Positions 13,051-24,082 of a DNA stretch of 64,000 bases are shown here, one piece after another. The notes below the pieces were generated by a model that saw only the letters and a list, made by a program, of their open reading frames with translations, did no database searches and was not told the origin of the DNA. The DNA lies in NCBI GenBank assembly GCA_950106755.1, contig OX467084.1, forward strand, positions 37,141,213-37,205,212, given 5' to 3'. The position numbers and the translations under genes are program-made. The stretch is from Climacium dendroides (lineage: Eukaryota > Streptophyta > Bryopsida > Hypnales > Climaciaceae). Within the stretch, counting starts at the first letter, position 1, and each line of letters begins with the position of its first letter.

Positions 13051-13750
13051 ATGCTCTACTTACACTTTCAATATTTTAGGATTGTAAGAGACAAACAAGT
13101 ACAACAATTAGCCATTCATGACATTGACAACATTCTATCAGCACCTGGGATGCATGGAGGATTTGTAAAAATATTCAAGGATCTAGATCTTAGTGGCAGA
13201 GCCAACAATGGGCCAAACAAACCTTCTTTAAAGTTTAAACAATACAAATACAACCAAACTTTTCAAAAAGTTATCTCTACCATGTGACTCAAATAGAATG
13301 TGGTATGATATGATACTTGCAGAGGGGAATGCAGCATTTGATGGATCAAGTCAAAGAGATTGAATGGCTTGTTGGTTTGACTTAGAGCACTTACTTCTAT
13401 ATTTTAGTAGCCATAATTTGACACCAGAGCAGTTTTCAAAGTTTGAAGAACTTGCAAATGCATTTGGAAAACTATTCATCAAAATACATGGCAAGCATCA
13501 TGTCACTTATTAGTCCTTCTAAACCTAATACTTGCTTAATATATCAATTCTACTTAACCCTTAAAAGACCAAATTTCTACTTTGAGTGAGTTTTCTACTT
13601 CGTATTATTTGTAGTGTCTCAAACTCTCTATAGAAGGTATGTCCTTCAGTTACACATTGCAAGACAGCTAGACAATAGTGTTCACTTCATGTCTTTGAAG
13701 CACCATGCAAAAATTTAATGGATCAAAGAGAATGGAGGGATATTAGTTAG
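13051..13750 (+). pseudogene. Broken plant transposon protein (unclassified)
   Basis: The frame 13051-13287 contains HDIDNILSAPGMHGGFVKIF and PNKPSLKFKQYKYNQTFQKV. After a +1 shift at about 13282 the reading continues WYDMILAEGNAAFDGSSQRD, a TGA, then WFDLEHLLLYFSSHNLTPEQ and FIKIHGKHHVTY. A plausible acceptor at about 13647 (gtccttcag) leads into LHIARQLDNSVHFMSLKHH. The sequence is clearly protein-like and resembles large transposon-borne proteins of seed-free plants (KDZ-like or similar), but I cannot fix the superfamily. A frameshift and several stops mean it is not functional. Confidence 0.5.
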
Positions 13751-14679
13751 AAATGAGTTGTTATTAAATAGAGCTATTGAGATCATTACTATAATTCACT
13801 AGCTACTCTATAACAATTGTTCTTGAGATCTATAACTAAGCATGAGCTATCAACTTGTTCTACAACCTAAATACATAATTCATTTACATTATCTTGGATA
13901 TCTTAGCAAAGTATACTTCCTATAGTTGTGGATTTGGAGAATTAAGTTATATTATATTCATAGTTTGGGTTAGCAAGGACTTTGTGCCTTCAAGAATTTA
14001 TTATCATTGCTAGACTTGTGCTAGTTCCATTACTAAAATCTATGTATAACATTAGTAACTGTTGTTACTGTGATTCAATAGCTACTTCGTGAAGTATAAT
14101 TTCGGGACATTGCAGAAATCAATGCAGAAAGTTAAATCACCTAAATCAATGTAGAAAAATGAATTTGATAAAAAAAAATCTATATAAGACCTTTGCAAAA
14201 GTCTAACAAAGTACTAAAAATTTAATTTAGCTTGTGTAATCTACCTCACATAAACTAGCTTGCATAAAATGGCTTCCATAAATTGGCTAGCAAAAGCTAG
14301 CTTGTATAATCTTCAACTTTTTCTCTTCAGTAATTTTCTTATCAATTCAATGACTAATTTTTTTACTTGGGCTCAGGCGTGTCTTCATTAAACATGGTCC
14401 ATGTTTTGTCACCGAGTATGGATCATTGTTTGTATGAAGTTGCCAAGGAATGGAATTTTCTCACCACGTTGCAAAAGTAGCATACCATCTTCATATACAA
14501 CATGGTGGAGCAAAATGTAAGATAAGCCTACTATTACAAATGTATGAGCATTGGTTTTGCATACAATAACATCGTCTAAGGAAGAACAATATGCAAAGCA
14601 TTCACATCACTATAGAAAGTGATCAATACAGAAAGTGATACAAATACAGATGAAATAATTTAAAAGCATAGCCGTGCAG

Positions 14680-15491
14680 CACTAATAGAAAAACAGTGAT
14701 CACCATAATAAAAAATTAACAAAAAAGTGTTCATGTCGTTTGTATCCTCAGTCGCATTGTCTTAGATAGTTCTTAACAAAAAACTGTTGTCCACTTTGTT
14801 ATGGTGGTCAAGTCAAAAAAATATATATATTATTAATTCATTTATAAATTTGCTCAATGAATGGCCACCACCTAGCAAGCCAAAAGTCGACCCAGCACAA
14901 ATCGCCACATAGACAAAAAAACAACACATAGATAGGACTATAAATTAGACTTTATAATTTAATTTTAAAAAATTAAACTTTATAATTTAATTAGAAGAAA
15001 GTTAAACTTTACAATTTATTAAGAAGAAAGAAGACCAATTTCCCATAACTTGAAGATTGGTGATAAAAAAGAGGTGACTTTGATGATTGAAGAGAAGAGA
15101 AAACAAACTCTTTATAGAAATGGGGTGGTAGAAGGTAAAATAAATCATATGGGATATGTGAATTAAGACTATGAGTGATTCACATATCCCATATGGTTTG
15201 TTTTACCTTTTATCACCCCACTTGTATAAAGAGCTTATCTTCTCCTCTCTATTATTACCAAAGTCACCTCTCTTTTGTCACCAATGAATGAGAGGTATGT
15301 TTTCTTAATAAAGAAGTGTTAACTTTTTTGTTGATTTGAACGTTGTATTATCTAAATTAACAAAAATTCAATGACCATTTTATTAGCTTGTATCCTAGTC
15401 AACAAAAAATTGTTAAAACAATCAACATAGTATCCTAGTCAACAAAAAATTGTTAAGTTTTTGTTGACTTGAACACTATTTACTAGTAGTG
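14680..15491 (+). mobile_element. CACTA-ended non-autonomous element, copy A
   Basis: It starts CACTAATAGAAAAACAGTG and ends in the inverted form ACTATTTACTAGTAGTG. The flanking trinucleotides CAG and TAG are close to the 3-bp target duplication expected of CACTA elements. Its centre (about 15067-15275) is itself a hairpin: GAGGTGACTTTGATGATT...ATCATATGGGATATGTGAAT is mirrored by ATTCACATATCCCATATGGT...CCAAAGTCACCTC. An almost identical copy lies in opposite orientation at 16456-17227, giving a 2.5-kb inverted-repeat structure. It encodes no transposase. Confidence 0.7.
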
Positions 15492-16121
15492 TAGGGAGGT
15501 CTCTATAAATTCAAGTTTAGTTGTACATTCTATTGAATGGAGATCAAATTGTGAAAGAGTAGGAAGTTGTTGGGTGCCTAAGATATTGAATGGAGAAGCC
15601 AAAGAGTAAGTAGGCATTGAATCTCATAGCTCTAATGCAAGTACACACCTAGCAATCTAACCAATAAAAACATGCTTTATCTCAATTGCAAAAATTGAAT
15701 GTTACAAATATAAGTATTTTTTAATATTTAATATACATATTCTTCATGGAGAATGTAGAGAGTATTCTATATTCTTTTTGGAACAATTCGTAATATCTAT
15801 AGAAGTCTCACATTTGCAACAATTTTGTACTTCTCACTTTGAGCATTGACCTAAGAGCATATTGACAACAAATAAATATTGATTCAACCTTTGTGAACTT
15901 TGTAGCACTAATTTAAAACACTAACTTTGTGAACTTTGCAATTTAAAAATCTTGGTCAATAGATTCAAGTTGAAGAAGAGGATAGTGTTATTTACGCTTT
16001 CTTGAATGACTCTACTTGGCTCACAAATGCACATGCCAAATTTTTCTTCAATATTTGATCCTACAACAATTAAAATCTCTTACCTCAAACTAGCAAGTGT
16101 CCATTTTGATCCAACTTCCAA

Positions 16122-16394
16122 CTAAAGAGTTTCTTCACAATTGTTAATATGGCAAATTATCTTCACCATTTCATTGTACTCCATTTGTTCTAAGTTCTCC
16201 CACTTTGATCCTTGAAGTAGGTGTTGATTGTATTGAATATTGACATATAATGTTGACTTACCTATGTGGTAGGAAAAGATAATTGTGGAGCAATCAACTA
16301 TACATTTGATAATATCAATGCCAACTGAAATTTTGTAATCCCATCTAGAGTCCATGAGAGAATTGAAGCTTTCTTCGGTTAAATGTATGAACAC
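16122..16394 (-). pseudogene. 90-residue coding relic between the two inverted CACTA-like copies
   Basis: The minus-strand ORF includes DSRWDYKISVGIDIIKCIV, then STLYVNIQYNQHLLQGSKWE and QMEYNEMVKIICHI. Its composition is far more protein-like than that of the surrounding DNA. It sits in the 964-bp spacer between two inverted copies of the same element, where a composite transposon would carry its gene. It could be a remnant of that cargo or older transposon sequence. No family recognised; no continuation found after the stop. Confidence 0.35.
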
Positions 16395-16455
16395 AAATAG
16401 TGTTGGAGTTTAGTGCAATGTTGTAGATGCAAACAAATCAACCATTACATGTATT

Positions 16456-17227
16456 CACTATTAGTAAATGGTGTTCAAGTCAACAAAAACTTAACAATTT
16501 TTTGTTGACTAGGATACAAGCTAATAAAATGGTCATTGAATTTTTGTTAATTTAGATAATACAACGTTCAAATCAACAAAAAAGTTAACACTTCTTTATT
16601 AAGAAAACATACCTCTCATTCATTGGTGACAAAAGAGAGGTGACTTTGGTAATAATAGAGAGGAGAAGATAAGCTCTTTATACAAGTGGGGTGATAAAAG
16701 GTAAAACAAACCATATGGGATATGTGAATCACTCATAGTCTTAATTCACATATCCCATATGATTTATTTTACCTTCTACCACCCCATTTCTATAAAGAGT
16801 TTGTTTTCTCTTCTCTTCAATCATCAAAGTCACCTCTTTTTTATCACCAATCTTCAAGTTATGGGAAATTGGTCTTCTTTCTTCTTAATAAATTGTAAAG
16901 TTTAACTTTCTTCTAATTAAATTATAAAGTTTAATTTTTTAAAATTAAATTATAAAGTCTAATTTATAGTCCTATCTATGTGTTGTTTTTTTGTCTATGT
17001 GGCGATTTGTGCTGGGTCGACTTTTGGCTTGCTAGGTGGTGGCCATTCATTGAGCAAATTTATAAATGAATTAATAATATATATATTTTTTTGACTTGAC
17101 CACCATAACAAAGTGGACAACAGTTTTTTGTTAAGAACTATCTAAGACAATGCGACCGAGGATACAAACGACATGAACACTTTTTTGTTAATTTTTTGTT
17201 ATGGTGGTCATTGTTTTTTTACTACAC
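16456..17227 (-). mobile_element. CACTA-ended non-autonomous element, copy B (inverted)
   Basis: The reverse complement of copy A. The inner end begins CACTATTAGTAAATGGTG at 16456, and the outer end reads ATGGTGGTCATTGTTTTTTT then ACTACAC. It contains the same internal hairpin (about 16635-16845). The arms agree over almost their whole length, apart from a short extra block in copy A near 15420 that repeats GTATCCTAGTCAACAAAAAA. The outer end overlaps the start of another CACTA-ended element at 17225. Confidence 0.7.
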
Positions 17228-17345
17228 TAAAATTGGTAAATAGTGTTGGTTAGACTAATTGTCAACAATAACACTAATTGTGATTTGCATGGTTAGTGTT
17301 AAAACATTATTTACCCATTCTAACACTATTTTAGCTCTAAAGTAA
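17225..17345 (+). mobile_element. Fragment of a second CACTA-ended MITE family
   Basis: It begins CACTAAAATTGGTAAATAGT and includes CACTAATTGTGATTTGCATG and CTAACACTATTTTAGCTCTA. The same words occur, in reverse order, in the fuller copy at 32838-33284. Here the element is truncated directly against copy B. Confidence 0.6.
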
Positions 17346-17394
17346 AATTTGGTCATTTCAACATTTCTACAAGAGTGCATTTAGTGTTAGATGG

Positions 17395-17640
17395 AAACAA
17401 AATATAGAAGTTGGAATGGTGGGGAAAAAGTAGTGTATGAAATGTTGAAATAAGCAATGAAATGCTAAAATAAATAATGAAATGTTGAAATAGACAATGA
17501 AATGCTGAAAGAGATAATGAAATGCTGAAATATATAATAAAATGCAGAAATAAACAATGAAATGCAAAAATGCAAAAATAAATAATGAAATGCTAAATTG
17601 ATGAAATGGACAATGAAATATTGAAATGTTGAAATTTTTC
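17395..17640. repeat. ~21-bp tandem repeat (ACAATGAAATGCTGAAATA type)
   Basis: About ten degenerate units of AATGAAATGCTGAAATAAAT, with TGTTGAAATA variants. The minus-strand ORF of 91 residues (FHCLFQHFI-like repeats) is an artefact of the repeat. Confidence 0.75.
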
Positions 17641-17700
17641 ATAGTTTATGTATAAGTTGCTAAATATAGCAACAACCAAAATACAACATAATAATCCTAG

Positions 17701-18800
17701 CTATAGGCCAAAAATTAAAGGAAAAATATAGTAAAATATCAAAAAAGATTTTAAAACTACCCTATTGAAATTGATCAATTCTTGCCCTTGGAAGTATTGC
17801 AAATGTTTTGCAATTATCTCTTGGAAATGTGGAAACAATTGTCCTACACTCCAAGATCCATCAAGTTCTAATGCCAGCCTCCAACAAATCATTGCTTTTC
17901 TAGCATAGGACATGTTGTCACCATCTACCTCTCGATTAACATCTTCTACACTATCAACAGCCAATTGTAGAAAAAAACGTTTTCCAAGATTTGTCAACTT
18001 TCCTAACCCATTGTCCATCTGCCCGGGGTGCATTTTGCCAAGCATTTTGTTGTATCAACTTAATTTTCTTGACTTCCCACTATCTTGTCCATACATCTTT
18101 GATTTTTGAAATGAGGAATGTATCTGCTGGTTGGTAAAGGTGAGTAGAACATGGAGGTAGAAATTTAAGAACTGTGTTTTTGGCAATTAAGACAGCAGCT
18201 AATCTAGAGGTCACAGAATGGCCGATACAATTATCAAGTTGTATGATCTTCATGTGTTGATGAAGATTGGCTTGATATGCACAAGGTTCCAAAAAGTATT
18301 CGGAGAAGATGGTTTGGTCCATCCAACTTTTAGGACCCGTTCTATAAGAAACCCTAGGAATATTATCAATCAAACCATGTATAGGATACCTCCTATTTTC
18401 ATTTGAGAAAATGAGCATAGGAGTTTCTACTGTGGTACGATGGCCTCCTGAAATGCGAACCACCATGGTCATAGACTCCCCACCCAAGACAACTTCACCG
18501 TTTTTGACAATTGTATCTCCCTAAAACCCTAAAGTTCGGCCATTATCAAGATTGACAATGAAATGCATTTCATCCAGGTTTTCTATGAGATTTTCATCAA
18601 ATTCCCTGAATGAAAATCCCCTTCATAAGACCTCTAAATGGTAGGTGGGCTGCATTTCGATTTGAAGCTCTTTTTTAAGGCTACAAGTCAAACGCCCACG
18701 TTGGGATAGAAGGACTATATTGTAGTTATCCATAAATTGATTGACCCAATTCGTTGTGATTTTGTTGACCAACAAAACTTTGTCTTTGGCATCGATAGAA
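17701..18800 (-). pseudogene. Pogo/Tigger-like DDE transposase pseudogene
   Basis: Minus-strand reading in order: TNWVNQFMDNYNIVLLSQRG (end of the DNA-binding region), LDEMHFIVNLDNGRTLGF (first catalytic Asp region), SMTMVVRISGGHRT, TIFSEYFLEPCAY, KIIQLDNCIGHS (second catalytic Asp), LKFLPPCSTHLYQPADTFLI (third acidic residue, DDD type) and KIKDVW. This is the DDE_1 layout of pogo/Tigger/CENP-B-like transposases. It is broken by TGA at 18625-18623, TAG at 18523-18521 and TAG at 18082-18080, plus a frameshift in a T-run near 17975 after which AVDSVEDVNREVDGDNMSYA continues. The N-terminal HTH is missing. Dead copy. Confidence 0.8.
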
Positions 18801-18934
18801 TAGATTGTGAAAATTAAAAATTAAAAATAATTTTAGCCAATACTCTTTACTATTCTCGTTGTTTGCACCCTTCAAGGGCTTACTTTATTCCTAGTGACTA
18901 GAATAGATATGAATTTTTGTTGGGATTCTAAATC

Positions 18935-19660
18935 CTTAAAGGTTAAAATTGTGTTTTTTGAATATAGTGATTTTGGGCAGCTCACTACAAACAATTTTTT
19001 TTTTTGCTGAATTTTTTATACAACATTTTCTTGAGAAGTAACTTCAAGGCCTAACAATTTTCATAATTTTTTACTACATGGATAAAAAGTTATTGTGCAA
19101 TATGTCATTTTCATTGCTTAGCGAGCAACCTCGGCAATTCAAAAAACTTTTTTTAAATCACTTTTCAAAAAAATAAAAATTTGAAGTTGGTTCTTTAAAT
19201 TTTATATATAAGTAGAAAGCTTTGAATCATTCCATTTTGATTAATGAGATGAAAGTTATGAGGACTTTTACTTTGTGTATAGGTATAGAGTCTTTGAAAA
19301 CCATAACTACCTGCAAACTAAGACTCCTCATAACTTTCATCTCATTAATCAAAATGGAATGATTCAAAGCTTTCTACTTGTATATAAATCTAAAGAACCA
19401 ATTTCAATTTTTTTTTTTTTTTAAAGTGATTTTTAAAGAAGTTTTTTGAACCGCCGAGGTTGCTTACCAAGCAATGAAAATAACATATCATGAAATAAAA
19501 TTTTAACCATGTAATTAAAAGTTATGAAAATTGTTGGGCCTTGAAGCTACTCCTTGGATACATGTGTGAAAATTGTAACAAAAAAGGATAAAAATTCCAT
19601 TCATAGTGAGTTGCTCAAAATCACTATATTGTTAAAAATGCAATTTTAATCTTTTGGGGT
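18935..19660. repeat. Palindromic (fold-back) member of the TTAACC-ended family
   Basis: The left arm, about 18940-19270, includes ATAGTGATTTTGGGCAGCTC, AGCGAGCAACCTCGG and ATTAATGAGATGAAAGTTAT. The right arm, about 19322-19655, mirrors it (ATAACTTTCATCTCATTAAT, CCGAGGTTGCTTACCAAGC, GAGTTGCTCAAAATCACTAT). The loop is about 50 bases. Ends: CCTTAAAGGTTAA on the left and TTTTGGGGTTAA on the right. Single-arm relatives occur at 29.3 and 45.9 kb. Confidence 0.7.
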
Positions 19661-20525
19661 TAATCAATGAGCCGGTTTCCAAAGAAATCGTTTGTTTAGA
19701 TGCCGTGTGAATTGTTGGCTTAACCCATAAATGACGTGGTGGCCATTTTTTGGTCAATGACAAAGAATCTTTGTATATAGGACAAAAGTACAACTATTCA
19801 TCCTCATAATTTTGCATGAAATGGGGAGGTCTCATATAGTTGTTTGTGTTCCAATGAGTGCTTTTCATTTTTTTAAGCCAACAATTTATACAATACTCAA
19901 ATAAATAGTTTTTACAGTGACAAGCTCGTTGTTTAAGGGTTAAAAAATGCAAAAGCATTCATTAAAAGATAAACTATTGTAGAAGACATTCTTTTTTTAC
20001 ACAAAATTTAGAAGATGAATAGTTGCATTTTTGTCCTAGATAGAGAGATTTTTTGTCATTTATTGGCCAGAAAATATCTTCCATATTGTTTATGGATTCA
20101 AAGAAAAGTATAAATTTTTAATAAATTTTGTCATTCTTAAAATACTGTGTGATGATGAAATTGCTTCCATTCTACATTAGAGATTAATTGGGCATATTTC
20201 ATAGGATTGAGAACAATATCCCAATACTAGTCTAGCAGTTCGATGACCTAGTACCGGTGACTTCTACACCAAGTCATAGTCCATTTTGTTATCTAATAGG
20301 TCAACCAAGGCTATTGTTGAGAAGACCTCTAGGTAATTGTCCATAATACCGCAATCCAATACCATAGAAACTTACATTGGATACATTTGCAGAATCTGAA
20401 TTCTTAAAGTTTTAAAAAGCCACAATCATAAACCGGAGCTATTTTTCTCAAGAGAACTCCAATCTCAAGTGTATGACCCTAGCCGATGGTCTTGGAGTAA
20501 TGGAAAGTTGCTCCTATAAGGCCAT

Positions 20526-20764
20526 ATTCGTTATATTGAGACTTTTGATAGTCTCATTTTTATCCTCGACTCGAAGATAAATCATAATAATTGTTCAATT
20601 TTAAGACTATTTGGTAAGTTGAGATTTCAATGTATTAATATATACAAAAACCTTTGATTTCCCAAAGGTTGCAAGCTCATCTTACCCTCGACTCGAGGAT
20701 AAATCACTATTCCTGTTTTAGGGTTGCAGTCTCAAAATGTGCAAATTGTCTCATTTTAACGAAT
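20526..20764. mobile_element. MITE with 8-bp target duplication (hAT-like)
   Basis: The element begins ATTCGTTATATTGAGAC and ends GTCTCATTTTAACGAAT (inverted). It is flanked on both sides by the direct repeat AAGGCCAT (20518-20525 and 20765-20772). An 8-bp duplication is typical of hAT elements. Internally, CCTCGACTCGAAGATAAATC and CCTCGACTCGAGGATAAATC are direct repeats. No coding capacity. Confidence 0.75.
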
Positions 20765-20879
20765 AAGGCCATCTATCCTACATGACTTCTTATAGTAGAT
20801 AACTCTTCAACTAGTAACGTCAATGAAAGAAATCCATTCCATTGAAATGGTTAGGTATCTTCCCTCCAACTTTTGAACC

Positions 20880-21640
20880 AAACTAAAAAGAGGTGTGGCA
20901 CAAGGTCAAATCTCAAAAAGAAGTGACCTTCATGTGGTTTGTATGGCATAATGCAGTGGCAATTCACTCTTTGAAAGCCAAAATCCATCTATGCTTGGTG
21001 CAACTGTTGCACCTCAGGTGTAGATGAAATCCCTATACATAGGTTCTATCAGTGCCTCTATGTTCTTGAGGTATGGGAATATTCACAATCCATTTTTCAC
21101 CACCTCTTAGGCAAATAACTGCTATTGAACCACCATACACAATTTGATCATATCCAATGTATTTTTGGCACAACTCTGCTTCATAGGTTTTTTAGCATTA
21201 GAGTCATCTAGTTTCTCCTACGTGGCTCTTCCCTTTCACTCATTTGGATTGCCCGCAACCACAAGGTCTTCTTCCAAAACTAGTGGCCATAAGGCTTAGT
21301 TCAACAAACTCTTTGGGATGCTTTACTAAATTCAGACGTGTTGCCCAATTGAAGATGAAGATTGCTGCTTGACAAAGGTCACAACAGGCCTCCCGTATTT
21401 GGAATAAGTTTGATAAGATTTGGCTCAAATCCTAGCTTCTTACCTTCCATGATGGTGATCATATTAGATGGCACAAGCGTTGCACTTTAGCTTGTCTTTT
21501 TAAATAGGCTAGTTTATATTCTCTTCCTAGTTTTTGTTCGTTACCTTGTTCATTATCTCTTCATTTGTCCAGCCTTTGTACTTGACTTCTTTGTACTTGA
21601 TCTTGTTTTTTTCATGCAGTGGGTCTCCTATTTGTTTGTT
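20880..21640 (+). pseudogene. LINE remnant (reverse-transcriptase zinc-ribbon region)
   Basis: Read across frames, the plus strand gives VTFMWFVWHNAVAIHS, HLCLVQ, SGVDEIPIHRFYQCLYVLEV and LLRGSSLSLIWIARNHKVFF. Together these resemble the zf-RVT segment found after the reverse transcriptase in plant LINEs (W-L-A-H, cysteine-rich, H-x-F-x-x-C, then W-x-x-W-x-x-R-N). Frames change and stops intervene, so it is an old fragment. No RT core is visible upstream. Confidence 0.45.
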
Positions 21641-21877
21641 TTTTTAAAAATTCCACGTTTGAGAACAACTGCTTTGAAATATAAATGCTAATATTTAGAC
21701 TTATATGTACATATTAGTTACAATTTTTGGCGTTGGAAACTTGGAATCGGGCCACTTTAATGAAATTGATGTGTGCTAAATCATCTAAGAAACTTACGAT
21801 ATTCCAGTAAGGAAAACAAGAAGCATCTCCCTATGAGAATGGACCGACTGCCAGTTCAAGAAATTGTCTACTATTTT

Positions 21878-23690
21878 TCAGAAACTCAAATACTTGGCAA
21901 ATTCCTGGTTATTTTCAGTACATTCGTTTACTGAACTGCCAGTCAGTTTCGATGGAACAGGGTCTTGAGCTTGTGCATCGTCCAATTGCTGCCTTAAACA
22001 CGTGGTCATACTCGATGAAATGGCATGCTTCAAACGGGGATTCAAAAGAGCATAGCACTCTAAAATCCAATGTTGCACAAGGGATCTAGAAAGACTGTCA
22101 ATTTTTTGAATTGATACCATTTTATCGAATATGACCCCGTGGATATTTCCTGATCCATGCAATTCAGGGAATCCTCAAGTTCATCAAGATCCTCATATTC
22201 GTTCAAAATAATGATGCAATTTCACGTAAGTACGTGACTTCTCCAGCAGCGTTCGTCTGGAACCGTGGATCTATACCAGTCCTACTTTTTAGAGTGCTGC
22301 ACATGAAAGTCACTAGTTTAGCACTTTGAAACACGCCGTTCAGTTGTAAGGAATATGACCATTAAATCCGTGATGGAATACGATGAAATTAAAGAATTGC
22401 GGATATTGTCAGCCAACGGTACCCCCTCCTTCCAGAACAAAGTGCATGCCCCACAGCTTTGTTGAAGAATATACCAATTTCATTCATCATATAGTGAAAA
22501 TAATAACTTGGAAGGGTTCCAAATTTTATATCATGAATGAATCAAGAACATTATTTGCATGTGTTCATTGCAACCTAAGTAAAATTGGACACAAGAGAAC
22601 CTCCATATGAACTACTCAAAACAATCTTAAAAACATTAATTAAAAACATGAGGTCCAAATTGGACATTTATTTCTGGACGGAGGGAGGCATCTAGAGACC
22701 GGGAGGGGCGAGGGTATGGGAATCGACGCTGCTCGCTAGCTCTTCTACACAACATACAAGACTAAATTTTCTATTCTATTTAATTCTGGATTCGGGTGAA
22801 GCACATGCGCATATTCGAAACAATGATTTGAACTTAAAATATATCAAATAATGTAGTTTATGCTACACTCTCTCGAAATTTCCGATTCCAATGAATATAA
22901 CCACCTGTGCGAGTCTGTTAGGAAACTTGAACTGCTATGCTTAGTGAAAACTGTATATTAATTACTAAGGTCGATCAGAGATGTAGTGTACTCACTCCAG
23001 ACTACTAATCGTGGTCCTGATGTTTCAACTTCAACCACATATTTCATATACGGCAAATAGTGACTGAAACTTCAAATCTGCTCCTGTCTTAAATTTTATA
23101 GGTCTGGACACTTGCAAGTCACGATTTTGGCACTCTGAAACACATCATTTTCATGAATATGACCGTCCTCACAATGCTTTTTCAACTGAGGGTTGAATTT
23201 TCATGTACTACTTTAGAAGCTTTCAATTATTAGAAAACTCAAATTACTGTATCGATCTGTCTGGAAAAGATTGTCTGGAAATAATTGAACCTCATGTATT
23301 TCAAGAAGAGTTGAGAAGGTCAGACGCAAACTTTCTTTAATCCAATTTCATTTTGTGTTTTGATGAACACATACTATATATGTTCTTCATGAATTCAGGC
23401 CCATGATTCAAAATTTGGATCCATCTGAATAATGGATTTCACAATATGTTCCATGAATTTGGAGCCAGAAGCTTCAAACAGCACTGCGGACACTGTTTCC
23501 GGGAAAGCATGTAAAAGAAGCAGAACAATCAGCAAGACATCCTGGCATGGCTAGCCATAAAAATTATTTCCTCTTCTGGTATTGGGCAATGTAATAGAGG
23601 ATCATCATCTCCAGCTCCAAATGGCAACTCATCTAATGATCTGCTAAACCTCTGGAGAATTTGCAGTTCAAATCAAAAAATTTCCTTAAG
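21878..23690 (-). pseudogene. Degraded multi-exon gene of unknown family
   Basis: Three minus-strand stretches look like exons of one gene. About 23690-23400: LQILQRFSRSLDELPFGAG, LLHCPIPEEEIIFMASHA, then after a one-base shift DVLLIVLLLLHAFPETVSAV and FMEHIVKSIIQMDPNFESW. About 23340-23220: LRLTFSTLLEIHEVQLFPDN. 22200-21878: DKMVSIQKIDSLSRSLVQHW, ECYALLNPRLKHAISSSMTT, QLDDAQAQDPVPSKL, ending TGA at 21878. The helical, Leu-rich character suggests a large helical-repeat host protein. I do not recognise it. Frameshifts and stops between blocks argue for a pseudogene. Confidence 0.4.
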
Positions 23691-23841
23691 TTGACAAAGT
23701 TATGTTGGGTGTTATATGGACCTTGGGTACCAATCCATCTTCCTATTCATTGGTGCCCAAAGGCCTCTTTCTTTTGTGACAAGTGACAGTTTGAAACATA
23801 TATCTATATCTTTCCAAAGTAGTCTACAGAGCGTTGTGTTG

Positions 23842-24082
23842 ATGCATGTCACTTTCTTTTCCGCCGGAATCACGTCAATTTAACCAATATCAGGGCCTCT
23901 ATACCCGAAGTTCCAGTTTAGGTATACAAGCAATGTTAATTGCCGCGTGAACCAGATTTCTAAAATTGGTGCACCCTTACTGATTAGACACTCCAGCCTT
24001 CTGCACCGAGAGCATCGCCACTGGGGTCACTTTGCCATGCCGAAGGTTGTTTGTCAGGCTCAAGAAGAAGAGCCCGTCTCTG
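23842..24082 (+). pseudogene. First-exon-like fragment, possible plastid-targeted protein
   Basis: ATG at 23842 (MHVTFFSAGITSI), TAA at 23881-23883, then an open frame of 66 codons: GPLYPKFQFRYTSNVNCRVN, ISKIGAPLLIRHSSLLHR, HWGHFAMPKVVCQAQEEEPV, ending at a canonical donor (TCTG|GTGAGT, 24083). The Ser/Arg-rich, acid-poor segment followed by VVCQAQEEE resembles a chloroplast transit peptide and its cleavage site. TAA could derive from CAA. No second exon was found downstream. It lies on the strand opposite the neighbouring gene remnant. Confidence 0.35.

Noticed and set aside
15960..16121. A second exon following the spacer ORF (GSNIEEKFGMCICEPSRV)
   Set aside because: The only GT-AG interval that would join them is about 23 bases, too short for a spliced intron.
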